The notes beneath the pieces were generated by a model that saw only the letters and a program-made list of their open reading frames with translations, ran no database searches and was not told where the DNA came from. Source: Comamonas odontotermitis (GTDB lineage: Bacteria; Pseudomonadota; Gammaproteobacteria; Burkholderiales; Burkholderiaceae_C). From it: a stretch of 64,000 nt of DNA. The DNA lies in assembly GCF_020080045.1 (NCBI RefSeq), contig NZ_CP083451.1, forward strand, positions 1,860,001 to 1,924,000, in the 5' to 3' direction. Positions 29,722 to 38,724 of the stretch are shown here, in pieces. The stretch's first letter is position 1. Each line of letters starts with the position of its first letter. The translations under genes were made by a program, and so were the position numbers.

Positions 29722-30876
29722 TCAGCCGCCGATATAGCTCATCTCCACCCGCTTGCGCAACTGGGCGATTTCGGGGTGCTGGCTGCGTTGCTCGCTGTAA
29801 TTGTCGTTGCGCTCGCCCCAGATGTGGGCGATGGCAGCGGCAATGTCCTCGTCGCTGGCGCCGCCGCGCAACAGGCTGCGCAGATCCCAGCCTTCGCTGG
29901 CAAAGAGGCACAGGAACAGGCGCCCCTCGGTAGAGAGGCGGGCGCGGTTGCAGGCGTGGCAGAAGGCGTGCGTCACGCTGCTGATGAGGCCGATCTCGCC
30001 CAGGCTGGCATCGTGCTGGCCGTTGGCATCGGCATAGCCCCAGCGCACGGCGGTTTCACCTGGTGTAGTGGCGTCCAGCGGCAGCAGTTCGAATTCACCC
30101 TGCAGGCGCTCCAGCAACTCGTCGGACGGCAGCACTTCTTCCATGCGCCAGCCATTGGTGGCGCCCACGTCCATGAATTCGATGAACCGCAGGGTGACAC
30201 CGCTGCCACGGAAGTGGCGCGCCATGGCGGTCACCTCGTGGTCATTGACGCCGCGCTTGACCACCATGTTCACCTTGATATTGGTAAAGCCCACGGCCTG
30301 CGCCTCTTCAATACCTTGCAGCACGGTGGCGACCGGGAAATCCATGTCGTTCATGCGGCGAAAGAGCGTGTCGTCCAGGCTGTCAAGGCTCACGGTCAGG
30401 CGCTTCAAGCCTGCGTCCTTCAGCGCGCGGGCCTTGCGCGCGAGGATGGAGCCATTGGTTGTCAGGGTCAGGTCCACCGGCTGGCCATCGGGCGTGGTGA
30501 GCGCAGCCAGCTGCTCGATCAGCGCTTCCAGGTTCTTGCGCAGCAGAGGCTCGCCGCCGGTGATGCGCAGCTTGCCCACGCCCTGGCCCACGAAGATGCG
30601 CGCAGCCCGGGTGATTTCCTCGAAGCTGAGCAGGTCGCTATGCGGCAGATACTGGTAATCCTTGCCAAACACATCCTTGGGCATGCAGTAGCTGCAGCGG
30701 AAGTTGCAGCGATCCGTCACGCTGATGCGCAAATCCCGCAGCGGGCGCTGGCGCTGGTCGCGCGGCCCTTGGGTGCCCGCTGCTCCGCCTGCCGGGCTTC
30801 CTGCCACAACCATCGGACGGGTGGCAGGAAGGGTCTGTTGACGCTCGTCGCGCAGCGGAATGATGGGGTGGGACAT
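29722..30876 (-). CDS. moaA: GTP 3',8-cyclase (MoaA)
   Basis: MoaA is a radical-SAM enzyme making 3',8-cyclo-7,8-dihydro-GTP, the first step of molybdenum cofactor synthesis. The 384 residues hold the N-terminal cluster CNFRCSYC near residue 58, the C-terminal cluster segment [20 protein letters not shown], and the essential C-terminal Gly-Gly (SYIGG). The frame is open for hundreds of bases upstream through the next gene, but [14 protein letters not shown] is the sensible start. The N-terminus has a roughly 30-residue Gly/Ala/Pro-rich stretch before homology. Confidence 0.95.
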   Translation of the reverse strand: MSHPIIPLRDERQQTLPATRPMVVAGSPAGGAAGTQGPRDQRQRPLRDLRISVTDRCNFRCSYCMPKDVFGKDYQYLPHSDLLSFEEITRAARIFVGQGVGKLRITGGEPLLRKNLEALIEQLAALTTPDGQPVDLTLTTNGSILARKARALKDAGLKRLTVSLDSLDDTLFRRMNDMDFPVATVLQGIEEAQAVGFTNIKVNMVVKRGVNDHEVTAMARHFRGSGVTLRFIEFMDVGATNGWRMEEVLPSDELLERLQGEFELLPLDATTPGETAVRWGYADANGQHDASLGEIGLISSVTHAFCHACNRARLSTEGRLFLCLFASEGWDLRSLLRGGASDEDIAAAIAHIWGERNDNYSEQRSQHPEIAQLRKRVEMSYIGG

Positions 30877-30997
30877 AGGCCAATGGTACCGCAGGCCAGA
30901 GGGGGCGATGGTCCGCCAGCCCGCATGAACAGGCGCTATGGCAGGAAATGAATAGCGCCCATGGAGCCGCAGGGGCAACGGTGTGCCAGGTGCGGCG

Positions 30998-31621
30998 TCA
31001 GGCCTTGGCCTTGCCGGGGTCGGGTGGCATATCCGCTGCAGCAGGGGCTTTGGCGGCTTCGGCCAGGGAGGTCTGGCGCAGCAATGGTTGCCAACCGACA
31101 AACTGGGGGTAGATGGCCGCAACTCCGCTGCCGTTGAAATCCCAGCCTGCACACTGGCCCAGGTGGCGTGGCGGCTGGTTCGGATCGGCCGATACAAAGG
31201 CCTTGTGCACGCTCTGGAAGGCGGCGGTGGCCATGTTGAAGAGCAGCTCGCGCATATGGGTGCAGCCGGCAATGCTGCCCAGGTTGGCCTCGATGGCCTT
31301 GCGCCAGCCGCGTGCCATGCTGCAGCCCACCATGTTCTGCATGGCAGGCAGGGCCTGGGGGCAGTCGCCAAGCGGGTGCGCGTCCATGGCCACTTCGATG
31401 GCCTGCACCACGAGGTCGGTGTTGATGGTGCAGCGGATCCACATATGGTGGATGGCGTCGCCCGCCTTGCGCTTGCGCTCGCCCGAGAGCACCAGGTCAT
31501 AGGCCTTGGTGTCGAGCAATTCGCCCTCGATGTCCCACAGCCCGTCCTCGCGCTCGAAACTGCGAAAGCGCACATCGCGCAGGTGCTTGGGAATACGGTT
31601 GGCAACGGGGGAAAGCGGCAT
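30998..31621 (-). CDS. DUF2889 family protein
   Basis: This is a 207-residue protein matching DUF2889 over its full length: start [20 protein letters not shown], the motif [29 protein letters not shown] and [19 protein letters not shown]2889 proteins are common in Burkholderiales and are often found near catabolic or molybdoenzyme genes; their reaction is unknown. Conserved His and Cys residues (HHMW, GCTHM, QCAGWDF) look like metal or catalytic positions. The gene precedes moaA on the same strand by 121 bp. Confidence 0.85.
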   Translation of the reverse strand: MPLSPVANRIPKHLRDVRFRSFEREDGLWDIEGELLDTKAYDLVLSGERKRKAGDAIHHMWIRCTINTDLVVQAIEVAMDAHPLGDCPQALPAMQNMVGCSMARGWRKAIEANLGSIAGCTHMRELLFNMATAAFQSVHKAFVSADPNQPPRHLGQCAGWDFNGSGVAAIYPQFVGWQPLLRQTSLAEAAKAPAAADMPPDPGKAKA

Positions 31622-31799
31622 GTTCTTGTAGGCGTGGGTGGCGTTGCCGTGGGGCTGCTGCCGATAGAGACACTATGCGCCCGGCTGTGGCTTCTTGTCT
31701 GTGCAGCAAGTGACAGGGAGCACTGCGGCGCGAAGAGCCGCCAACAGGCAGAAAGCAGGCAGAAGCACGCCGGGCAATGCCGCTATTGTAAAAACAATC

Positions 31800-31834
31800 G
31801 CGCCGCCATGTTGCATTGCGGCATTTGGCGGCGC
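31800..31834. repeat. 9-bp inverted repeat in the 31622-31924 gap
   Basis: GCGCCGCCA (31800-31808) and TGGCGGCGC (31826-31834) are separated by 17 bases. It is the only strong structure in the 303-bp stretch between the DUF2889 gene and the aldehyde dehydrogenase stop. It lacks a T run, so it could be an operator or a weak terminator. A GATAGC motif follows at about 31902. Confidence 0.5.
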
Positions 31835-31924
31835 GTCAAGGTTTCGAGTGAGCGTATTTTGGCCGCTGGCACGCGCGTGGCGCGCGCCAGAAAGTCAAAA
31901 CTGATAGCGACTTAGCCGGGCCAA

Positions 31925-33358
31925 TCAACCGTGGCGGATGGCCACGGTCTTCAGTGTGGTGAAGCCGTACAGCGCCTCAAATCCTTTTTCACGGCCATGG
32001 CCGCTGGATTTGACGCCGCCAAATGGCAGCTCCACACCGCCTGCGGCACCATAGTTGTTGATGAAGACCTGGCCACTGCGCAGCCGCTTTGCCACGCGGA
32101 ACTGGCGGCCGCCGTCACGCGTCCAGATTCCAGCAACCAGGCCGAACTCGGTGGCATTGGCCATCTGGATGGCTTCTTCCTCGGTATCGAAGGCCATCGA
32201 ACTGAGCACCGGGCCAAACACCTCTTCCTGCGCGAGGCGGTGGTCAACCGGCACATCGCGCAGCAGGGTGGGCGCCTGGTAGTAGCCGCCTTCAGGGGCA
32301 TCGTCCACAATCTGGCCCTGCGCAACGATGGAGATGCCGTCATTGTGGGCATCGCTCAAAAAATCCCATACGCGCTGCTGCTGCGTCTGGCGGATCAGCG
32401 GGCCCAGGTCTAAGTCCATCGTGGCCGAGCCCACGCGCAAGGCCTCGAAGGCAGAGGCCAGGCGAGCGAGCAGGGTTTCATAGATGCTGCGTTCGACCAG
32501 CAGGCGCGATCCGGCCGAGCAGGTCTGGCCCGAGTTCTGGATGATGGCGTTGATGATGGTGGGAATGGCCGCATCCAGGTCCGCATCGGCAAACACGATC
32601 TGCGGGCTTTTGCCGCCCAGCTCCATGGTGCAGGGGCAGTGGCGCTCGGCAGCGGCCTGTTCGATCAGGGTGCCGATGCGGGGGCTGCCGGTAAAGCTGA
32701 TGTGGTCCACGCCGGGATGGCGGGCCAACGCATCGCCCACCTCGTGGCCGTAGCCGGTGACGATATTGATGGCGCCGGCAGGAAAGCCCACGTCGGCCGC
32801 CAGCTGGGCCACGCGGATCAGGCTCAGGCATGCGTCCTCCGAGGGTTTGACCACGCAGACATTGCCTGCCGCCAGCGCACCGCCCACGCAGCGGCCAAAG
32901 ATCTGCATCGGGTAGTTCCAGGGCACGATATGGCCGGTCACGCCATGGGGTTCGCGCCAGGTCAGTACGCTGAATTCCTGCGGGTAGGGAATGGTTTCGC
33001 CATGCAGCTTGTCGCAGGCGCCAGCGTAGAACTCGAAGTAGCGTGCCAGCGCTGCCGCATCGGCCTTGGCCTGCTTGGTGGGCTTGCCGCAGTCGCGCTG
33101 CTCAATGGCGGCCAGCTCGTCTGCGTGCTCCAGCACCTTGGCCGACAGCTTCATCAGCAGGCGGCTGCGCTCCACCGGCGGCAGCTTGCCCCATACGTTC
33201 TGGTAGCACAGGCGGGCGGCCTGCACGGCGTGGTCGATGTCCTCGGCATTGCCGCGCTGGATTTCGTCGTACTGCTGGCCATCGGACGGGTCGATGACGG
33301 CAATGGTCTTGCCCGAGAGGGAGGGCACGGAGGCGTTGGCGATGTAGTGCAGTTGCAT
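31925..33358 (-). CDS. NAD(P)-dependent aldehyde dehydrogenase
   Basis: This is a full-length 477-residue member of the aldehyde dehydrogenase superfamily, betaine-aldehyde/gamma-aminobutyraldehyde-like. It contains VPWNYPM (substrate tunnel), VVKPSE, the Rossmann FTGSPRIG, the general-base Glu in TMELGGKSPQIVFADADLD and the catalytic Cys in NSGQTCSAGSR, followed by EEVFGPVLS. It catalyses oxidation of an aldehyde to the acid. No pathway partner is adjacent, so the substrate is undetermined. It may act on polyamine-derived aldehydes, but that is speculation. Confidence 0.92.
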   Translation of the reverse strand: MQLHYIANASVPSLSGKTIAVIDPSDGQQYDEIQRGNAEDIDHAVQAARLCYQNVWGKLPPVERSRLLMKLSAKVLEHADELAAIEQRDCGKPTKQAKADAAALARYFEFYAGACDKLHGETIPYPQEFSVLTWREPHGVTGHIVPWNYPMQIFGRCVGGALAAGNVCVVKPSEDACLSLIRVAQLAADVGFPAGAINIVTGYGHEVGDALARHPGVDHISFTGSPRIGTLIEQAAAERHCPCTMELGGKSPQIVFADADLDAAIPTIINAIIQNSGQTCSAGSRLLVERSIYETLLARLASAFEALRVGSATMDLDLGPLIRQTQQQRVWDFLSDAHNDGISIVAQGQIVDDAPEGGYYQAPTLLRDVPVDHRLAQEEVFGPVLSSMAFDTEEEAIQMANATEFGLVAGIWTRDGGRQFRVAKRLRSGQVFINNYGAAGGVELPFGGVKSSGHGREKGFEALYGFTTLKTVAIRHG

Positions 33359-33639
33359 GGCGTTTGGGGTGCATGGGTGCCGCTGCGGCGCAGCGGCAAA
33401 ACAGTTCTCACCTTAGCGCAGGATGGGCAGGGCGCCTACCGGGAATGGCCCGGGTCTGTCACGGGTTTGACGAAGGGCTGACATCGGCGTCCGGGCTTTT
33501 TTCAGCCAGGTGTCAGCCAATGCACCTAAAATCATCGGGTTTTGCACGCTGCAGCCAGTGGCCTGCGGGTCGCAAGCCTGTGGCCTCACCGGCGCTGGCG
33601 TGCTCCAGACACCCAACCATTTGACTCATAAGGAATCGC

Positions 33640-34173
33640 ATGTCCTTCGAAAAACTGACCCCTGGCGCCAAGGCACCTGAAGTCTTCAACGTCGTGATCG
33701 AAATCTCGGCCAACTCCGCTCCCGTCAAGTATGAAGTGGACAAGGATTCGGGCTGCGTGTTTGTGGACCGCTTCCTGGGCACCGCCATGCACTACCCCGT
33801 CAACTACGGCTATGTGCCCCAGACGCTGTCTGGCGACGGCGACCCCGTCGATGTACTGGTGATGACGCCATTCCCGCTGCCTACCGGCGTGGTCGTGCCT
33901 TGCCGCGCCATCGGCATCCTGCACATGGAAGACGAATCGGGCGTGGACGGCAAGGTGCTGGCCGTGCCAACGCAAAAGCTGCTGCCCAGCTACGACAAGA
34001 TCAACCACCTGAGCGACATCCACGATCTGGTGCTGCAGCAGATCTCCCACTTCTTCGAACACTACAAGGACCTGGAAAAGGGCAAGTGGGTCAAGGTGCT
34101 GGGCTGGAAGGGCGTGGACGAAGCACACAAGGAAGTCGTGGACGGCATCGCCAACTACAACAACAAAAAGTAA
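33640..34173 (+). CDS. ppa: Inorganic pyrophosphatase
   Basis: This is the soluble family I inorganic pyrophosphatase, 177 residues, hydrolysing the pyrophosphate released by biosynthesis. It contains the substrate Lys/Glu segment PVKYEVDKDSGCVFVDRF, YPVNYGYVPQT and the metal-binding aspartate motif DGDPVDVLVM; also ILHMEDESGVDGKVLAVP. Length is standard. Monocistronic with a strong terminator 60 bp downstream and a 281-bp upstream gap carrying its promoter. Confidence 0.97.
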   Translation: MSFEKLTPGAKAPEVFNVVIEISANSAPVKYEVDKDSGCVFVDRFLGTAMHYPVNYGYVPQTLSGDGDPVDVLVMTPFPLPTGVVVPCRAIGILHMEDESGVDGKVLAVPTQKLLPSYDKINHLSDIHDLVLQQISHFFEHYKDLEKGKWVKVLGWKGVDEAHKEVVDGIANYNNKK

Positions 34174-34232
34174 TATTGATTGTTGCTGCTGGCGCCCGCA
34201 CGATGGGCGCCATGGCATCAAAATAGATAGCA

Positions 34233-34257
34233 AAAGCCGGCCTTGCCGGCTTTTTCT
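34233..34257 (+). terminator. Terminator of ppa
   Basis: AAAGCCGGC (34233-34241), loop CTT and GCCGGCTTT (34245-34253), within a run of five T residues. It is preceded by the ATAGC pentamer of the dispersed repeat type. Confidence 0.92.
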
Positions 34258-34404
34258 TTGCCTTGGCCTGCTGCGGGTAAAGGGCCGCAGTCCCATGCAG
34301 CGGTGAGCGGGGCAGGCAATTTTCAGCGTCGGACAGCGCTTTTTGCATGCGTGCGCTCCAACTGCCTGTAAGCTCCCTGCATCAAAAGAATTCAGGAGTG
34401 CATT

Positions 34405-35520
34405 GTGGTGGATGTTGTCGATTGCGTCGTGGTTGGCGCAGGCGTGGTGGGCTTGGCCGTGGCGCGTGAGCTGGCGCTCGCCGGGCGCGAGGTGTTGGTG
34501 CTGGAGGCGCAGGATGCCATCGGCACCGGCACGAGTTCGCGCAACAGTGAGGTGATTCACGCAGGCATCTACTACCCGCAAGGCTCGCTCAAAGCCCGGT
34601 TGTGCGTGCAGGGCAAGGAAATGCTCTACCAGTACTGCGCAGAGCGGGGCATTGCCCACCAGCGCTGCGGCAAGCTGATCGTCGCAACATCCGAAGCGCA
34701 ACGCGCCAAGCTGGACAGCATTGCCCTGCACGCCGCCGCCAATGGCGTCAACGATCTGGTGCTGCTCTCCCGCGACGAGGCCCGCGCCATGGAGCCTGCG
34801 CTGGAGTGCGTGGCGGCGCTGCATTCGCCCAGCACTGGCATCGTCGACAGCCATGGCCTGATGCTGGCCTTGCAGGGTGATCTGGAAAACGCGGGCGGCA
34901 TGGTGGTGTTCAACAGCCCATTGGCCGGTGCGCAATGCAATGCGACGGTGGACGGCCACAAAGGCATTCTGCTCACTGCGCAGGATGGCACCCAACTGCT
35001 GGCGCAGACCGTGGTCAACGCGGCAGGCCTGTGGGCCCCCGACCTGGCGCGCCGGTTCGAGGGCCTGGCGCCCGAGCACATTCCTGCGGCGCACTATGCC
35101 AAGGGCAATTACTTCACGCTGAGCGGCCGCGCGCCTTTTTCGCACCTGATCTACCCGGTGCCCGAGGCAGCCGGCCTGGGCGTGCACCTGACGCTGGACT
35201 TGGGCGGCCAGGCCAAGTTTGGCCCTGATGTGCAGTGGGTGCAGAGCGCAGACGACCTGTTGGTGGATCCTGCGCGTGGCGAAGTGTTCTATGACGAGGT
35301 GCGCCGCTACTGGCCAGGCCTGCAGGATGGTGCACTGGCAGCAGGCTACGCAGGCATCCGCCCCAAGATCAGCGGTCCGGGCGAGCCCGCGGCTGACTTC
35401 GTGATTCAGGATGCCAGCACGCACGGCGTGGCCGGGCTGGTCCATCTGTTTGGCATCGAGTCGCCGGGTCTCACCAGCTGCATGGCCATCGGAAAAGCGG
35501 TGGCGCAGCGGCTGCAGTAG
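34405..35520 (+). CDS. FAD-dependent oxidoreductase, L-2-hydroxyglutarate oxidase-like
   Basis: This is a 371-residue flavoprotein of the DAO/glycine-oxidase fold. Visible features are the dinucleotide motif [20 protein letters not shown] and the segment [21 protein letters not shown], hallmark of L-2-hydroxyglutarate dehydrogenase/oxidase (LhgO). KCC-type residues CGKLIVAT follow, and the C-terminal FAD motif is [13 protein letters not shown]. Start is GTG with AGGAG six bases upstream (a second GTG follows at once). L-2-hydroxyglutarate oxidation to 2-oxoglutarate at the membrane is the likely reaction, though related 2-hydroxyacids are possible. Followed by a dyad CAAGGCC-N8-GGCCTTG at 35537-35558. 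Confidence 0.85.
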   Translation: MVDVVDCVVVGAGVVGLAVARELALAGREVLVLEAQDAIGTGTSSRNSEVIHAGIYYPQGSLKARLCVQGKEMLYQYCAERGIAHQRCGKLIVATSEAQRAKLDSIALHAAANGVNDLVLLSRDEARAMEPALECVAALHSPSTGIVDSHGLMLALQGDLENAGGMVVFNSPLAGAQCNATVDGHKGILLTAQDGTQLLAQTVVNAAGLWAPDLARRFEGLAPEHIPAAHYAKGNYFTLSGRAPFSHLIYPVPEAAGLGVHLTLDLGGQAKFGPDVQWVQSADDLLVDPARGEVFYDEVRRYWPGLQDGALAAGYAGIRPKISGPGEPAADFVIQDASTHGVAGLVHLFGIESPGLTSCMAIGKAVAQRLQ

Positions 35521-35785
35521 CGCACACACTGTGGCGCAAGGCCGGCCGGTAGGCCTTGTCTGACACCTACGCGGGTGCATGCGGGGCGCGTGGGGGCTGT
35601 GTTCTCCGGTAACATGTAAGCCAGCTGATGCCGCAGATGCTTGCTGTGGGGCTTGCGCGGCTGAAGTGCATCTCTCATGGATTTGCGCAGCAGGGGGGCT
35701 CGAAGAACATGACCCATGTTGGGGTCTCTGCCTGATTGACGTAAGCTATGGTTTCCCAAGCCTGATCAAGAAAAGGATGATGAAT

Positions 35786-36103
35786 ATGCGTAAATCGAAT
35801 CTGTTTTCCGACACCGTAGAAAGCGCCCAGGCTGATCTGGAAAAGTTGGTGGGTGACGTGCGCAGCGTCCTGTCCAGCAAGGATCTGGACGGCGTGCCCG
35901 AGATCCGCGCCCTGCGCGCCCGTCTGGAAGACTCCGCAGGCAATGCCCGCGACAGCGCCGTACGCGCCGCGCAGGATGCCGCCCGCCAGGCCAAGGAAGC
36001 AGCGCTGGCTGCCGACCGCTATGCGCACGACGAGCCATGGCGCGTGGCAGGTGCCGCCCTGGCAGTCGGTGCCCTGATCGGTTTCATCTTCTCTCGCCGC
36101 TGA
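35786..36103 (+). CDS. DUF883 family protein, YqjD/ElaB-like
   Basis: This is a 105-residue protein: a long amphipathic, Ala-rich helix (LFSDTVESAQADLEKLVGDV onward) and one C-terminal membrane segment (VAGAALAVGALIGFIFSRR). E. coli YqjD and ElaB, with the same design, bind ribosomes at the inner membrane in stationary phase. Three ATG codons lie close together (35777, 35780, 35786). The last has AGGA at good distance and is preferred. First gene of a three-gene unit equivalent to yqjD-yqjE-yqjK. Confidence 0.88.
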   Translation: MRKSNLFSDTVESAQADLEKLVGDVRSVLSSKDLDGVPEIRALRARLEDSAGNARDSAVRAAQDAARQAKEAALAADRYAHDEPWRVAGAALAVGALIGFIFSRR

Positions 36104-36200
36104 TGGACGGCGCCGCGCCCAGGCGCGGCGGCCCGATCCAGCAGTGTGATTCAATAAGAAAAGCAGGGCGCCTATGCCCTGTTTCCATCGAGGAGCATCA

Positions 36201-36596
36201 ATGAACTGGTTGTCTTTGCTGGGGCTCGAAGACACCCTCGCGAGGGGGCGTACGCTGCTGGCCGAAGGGGCCATCGCGGCGGAAGACCGTCTGGACCTGT
36301 TGTCCATCGAATGGCAGGAGCAGAAACGGAACATGCTCTGGATGGTGGTGATGGGCCTGGTGGTAGCCGGCCTCACCATCGTGGCGCTGACGGTGCTCTC
36401 GGGCGCCATCATCATCTCCTTCTGGGATACGCAGAGCCGCATGCTGGTGACCTGGCTGGTGGCAGCGGTCTGGCTGGTGCTGTGGATCGGCGTGCTGGTC
36501 TTTCTGGTGGTGACGGCCAAGAAAGCCACCAACCCGTTCCAGCTGACCAAGGCCGTGCTGAAAAAGGACTGGCAAGCTGCCAAGCGCCGCATCTGA
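36201..36596 (+). CDS. Phage-holin-like membrane protein, YqjE-like
   Basis: This is a 131-residue protein with two membrane helices (MLWMVVMGLVVAGLTIVALT and LVTWLVAAVWLVLWIGVLVF) matching the putative actinobacterial holin-X/holin III family that includes E. coli YqjE. No phage genes are near, so lysis function is not indicated. A GAGGAG site precedes the ATG. It is the second gene in the yqjDEK-like operon. Confidence 0.85.
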   Translation: MNWLSLLGLEDTLARGRTLLAEGAIAAEDRLDLLSIEWQEQKRNMLWMVVMGLVVAGLTIVALTVLSGAIIISFWDTQSRMLVTWLVAAVWLVLWIGVLVFLVVTAKKATNPFQLTKAVLKKDWQAAKRRI

Positions 36597-36694
36597 TGCG
36601 CCTGTGCTGCATTTGCGCGCCTGCACATGGTTGAGCGGGCAGCGCGGCGGAGAGTGCTGGATGGCGGAGAAGTGAAACAAGCCTGGAGCAATGG

Positions 36695-37021
36695 ATGAAA
36701 GAACAAACCAAAGACATCGACCTGGTGCTGTTGCAGGATGCAGAACCCGAGGCGCGGGCCGTGCTGGAGCGCATCCAGGGCCAGCGCGAGCGCCTGTATG
36801 GACGCCGCCTTGCCCGCGAACAGGCCCTGGCCCTGAGGCGCGATGCAGGCCCTGACTACGCCCTGAGCCACGGCTCCATCGTGGAGCGCGTGATTGGCTT
36901 TGGTCGCCAGCACCCGGTGGTCTGTGTGGGTGCTGTGGGCCTGGGTCTGCTGCTGGGCCCGCGCAAGCTGCTGCGCATGGCAAGCGTGGTGCTGCCGCTG
37001 GTGATGAAACTGCGGCGCTGA
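36695..37021 (+). CDS. YqjK-like small membrane protein
   Basis: This is a 108-residue basic protein with a charged helical N-terminus rich in Arg and Glu (LERIQGQRERLYGRRLAREQ) and a weakly hydrophobic C-terminal segment (HPVVCVGAVGLGLLLGPRKLL). Size, position and composition match YqjK, third gene of the yqjDEK operon, but homology is weak and function unknown. Confidence 0.7.
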   Translation: MKEQTKDIDLVLLQDAEPEARAVLERIQGQRERLYGRRLAREQALALRRDAGPDYALSHGSIVERVIGFGRQHPVVCVGAVGLGLLLGPRKLLRMASVVLPLVMKLRR

Positions 37022-37129
37022 GTGATCGATCAAACCGGGCTCCCGCAGGTTTGAATAGCCGCAGACCATGGCCGAGCGCACGTATCCAGGCAAAAAATAA
37101 CCTGACTGCCATTTTCTCTGGTTAGAATT

Positions 37130-37161
37130 CCAACGCTTTGCGTATATGCGCAAAGCGTTGG
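37130..37161. terminator. 13-bp perfect inverted repeat after the yqjDEK-like operon
   Basis: CCAACGCTTTGCG (37130-37142) and CGCAAAGCGTTGG (37149-37161) flank a TATATG loop. It sits 109 bp after the YqjK-like stop and upstream of the nucleobase operon. The following CGCATTTTG is only weakly T-rich, so it may be a terminator or, equally well, an operator for a dimeric repressor. Confidence 0.5.
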
Positions 37162-37226
37162 CGCATTTTGAGCGTGCAAGCTGTCGTTTCCCCTCGGTAC
37201 GACCCGGGGCCAAGCATTCACAATCC

Positions 37227-37262
37227 AAGTCGCAGCAATCGAAAGATGCGCGGCTTTTTTTT
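37227..37262 (+). promoter_or_regulatory. Leader hairpin with T8 run upstream of the BMP-type operon
   Basis: AAGTCGCAGCA (37227-37237) pairs imperfectly with TGCGCGGCTT (37247-37256), followed by eight T residues. It lies 210 bp before the binding-protein start in a 450-bp gene-free stretch. A second small hairpin, CGCCT-N6-AGGCG (37263-37278), follows. This could be an attenuator inside a leader RNA or the end of upstream transcription. No known riboswitch class was recognised. Confidence 0.45.
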
Positions 37263-37471
37263 CGCCTGCAAAAAGGCGGTTGAAAAGGCCACTGGTGTGG
37301 CATCGCAGGTCCTGCGGCTCTGAGGGCCTCTCTCTGGGAGACCCAGCCGCTCGAAGTGAATGCGTGAATGCGCTTGGGGGACCCTGTTTCCATCCGGTAC
37401 GGAACTTGCTGCAAACCGCCTGGCCACTGGTTCGACCCCGTGGACGTTCTACACAACAAGGAGTTTTCGGT

Positions 37472-38476
37472 ATGAGTACAAGGCGTCGTATTGTTCAAGC
37501 GTGTTTGGCAGCCATTCCTGCGGCCATCGTGGCCGGCAGCCCTGTGGCGGCGCTGGCGCAGGCCAAGCTCAAGGTGGCGGCGGTCTACACCGTGCCCTAC
37601 GAGCAGCAATGGGTCAGCCGCATCCACAATGCGCTGAAGGCGGCCGAGGCGCGTGGCGAGATCGAGTACAAATCCAGCGAGAACGTGGCCAATGCCGACT
37701 ATGAGCGCGTGATGCGCGAATACGCCACCGGCGGCGCGCAGCTGATGTTTGGCGAAGTGTTCGGCGTGGAAGCCGCTGCCCGCAAGGTGGCCAAGGATTT
37801 CCCCAAGATGGCCATCGTGGCTGGCTCGTCCGGCAAGATCCAGGCGCCCAACTTCAGCGTGTTCGACAATTACATCCAGGAGCCTGCCTACCTCACCGGC
37901 ATGATTGCTGGCGGCATGACCAAGACCGGCAAGATCGGCATGGTCGGGGGCTTTCCGATCCCCGAGGTGAACCGTCTGATGCACGCCTTCATGGCGGGCG
38001 CCAGGGAGACCAATCCCAAGGTGGAATTCACCGTTACCTTCATCAATAGCTGGTTTGACCCGCCCAAGGCCAAGGAAGCGACCTTTGCCATGATCGACAA
38101 GGGCGCCGACGTGCTCTACGCAGAGCGCTTTGGCGTGAGCGACGCCGCCAAGGAAAAGGGCAAGCTCGCCATCGGCAACGTGATCAATACGCAGGACAAG
38201 TACCCCGACACCGTGGTTGCATCCGCCCTGTGGCACATGGAGCCGAGCGTGGACCGCGCGATCAAGGCCGTCAAGGACGGCAGCTACAAGGCGGAAGACT
38301 ACGGCCCGTACTCGATGATGAAATACAAGGGCTCGTCGCTCGCGCCGCTCGGTACCTTCGAGAAAAAGGTGCCTGCCGATCTGGTGGCCAAGGTCAAGGC
38401 CAAGGAAGCCGACATTCTGGCTGGCAAGTTCACCGTGAAGGTGGACGACTCCCAGCCCAAATCCACCGCCAAGTAA
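37472..38476 (+). CDS. BMP family ABC transporter substrate-binding protein
   Basis: This is a periplasmic binding protein of 334 residues of the basic membrane protein/PnrA type, which binds nucleosides or nucleobases. It has a signal peptide (MSTRRRIVQACLAAIPAAIV, cleavage near ALAQA). The mature part begins KLKVAAVYTVPYEQQWVSRI. GMVGGFPIPEVNRLMHAFMAGA and GADVLYAERFGVSDAAKEKG are ligand-domain segments typical of the group. The ATG has AAGGAG ten bases upstream. The downstream ATPase, two permeases and deaminase form one operon. Purine or pyrimidine base binding is inferred from the downstream enzyme. Confidence 0.9.
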   Translation: MSTRRRIVQACLAAIPAAIVAGSPVAALAQAKLKVAAVYTVPYEQQWVSRIHNALKAAEARGEIEYKSSENVANADYERVMREYATGGAQLMFGEVFGVEAAARKVAKDFPKMAIVAGSSGKIQAPNFSVFDNYIQEPAYLTGMIAGGMTKTGKIGMVGGFPIPEVNRLMHAFMAGARETNPKVEFTVTFINSWFDPPKAKEATFAMIDKGADVLYAERFGVSDAAKEKGKLAIGNVINTQDKYPDTVVASALWHMEPSVDRAIKAVKDGSYKAEDYGPYSMMKYKGSSLAPLGTFEKKVPADLVAKVKAKEADILAGKFTVKVDDSQPKSTAK

Positions 38477-38545
38477 GGCGGCGTGCAGTGCACAGGGCGT
38501 GAAGGGCCAACCCCGGAGCGGCCTGCGCACGCTTTGGTATCAAAA

Positions 38546-38635
38546 GAATAGCGCATAGCGCTTTTCTGCATTGGGTTTTATTGGTTTTTCTAATGAAAAA
38601 CCAATAGCCGCAAGCGCTGCCAGCTATTCTTTTTC
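38546..38635. repeat. Nested cruciform containing two ATAGC-N4-AGCGCTT repeats
   Basis: This is a three-layer palindrome. The centre is TATTGGTTTTTC (38579-38590), loop TAAT, and GAAAAACCAATA (38595-38606). The outer layer is ATAGC-GCAT-AGCGCTT (38548-38563) and its reverse AAGCGCT-GCCA-GCTAT (38612-38627). A CTTTTTCC tail follows. It lies between the binding-protein gene and the ATPase gene of one operon. It can fold into a large hairpin in RNA. It could reduce downstream transcription or stabilise the upstream mRNA, so that the binding protein is made in excess. Confidence 0.8.
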
Positions 38636-38724
38636 CGCTTGATCATTCATTCTGGTGAACCGACACCAGAGAGCTGCACCCAGCACCACAGCGGTGCACA
38701 ACCGGCGCTCCCGTGCCCCACACC

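Noticed and set aside
37420..37445. GGTTCGACCCC looks like a tRNA T-loop
   Set aside because: No matching acceptor, D or anticodon stems are found around it.
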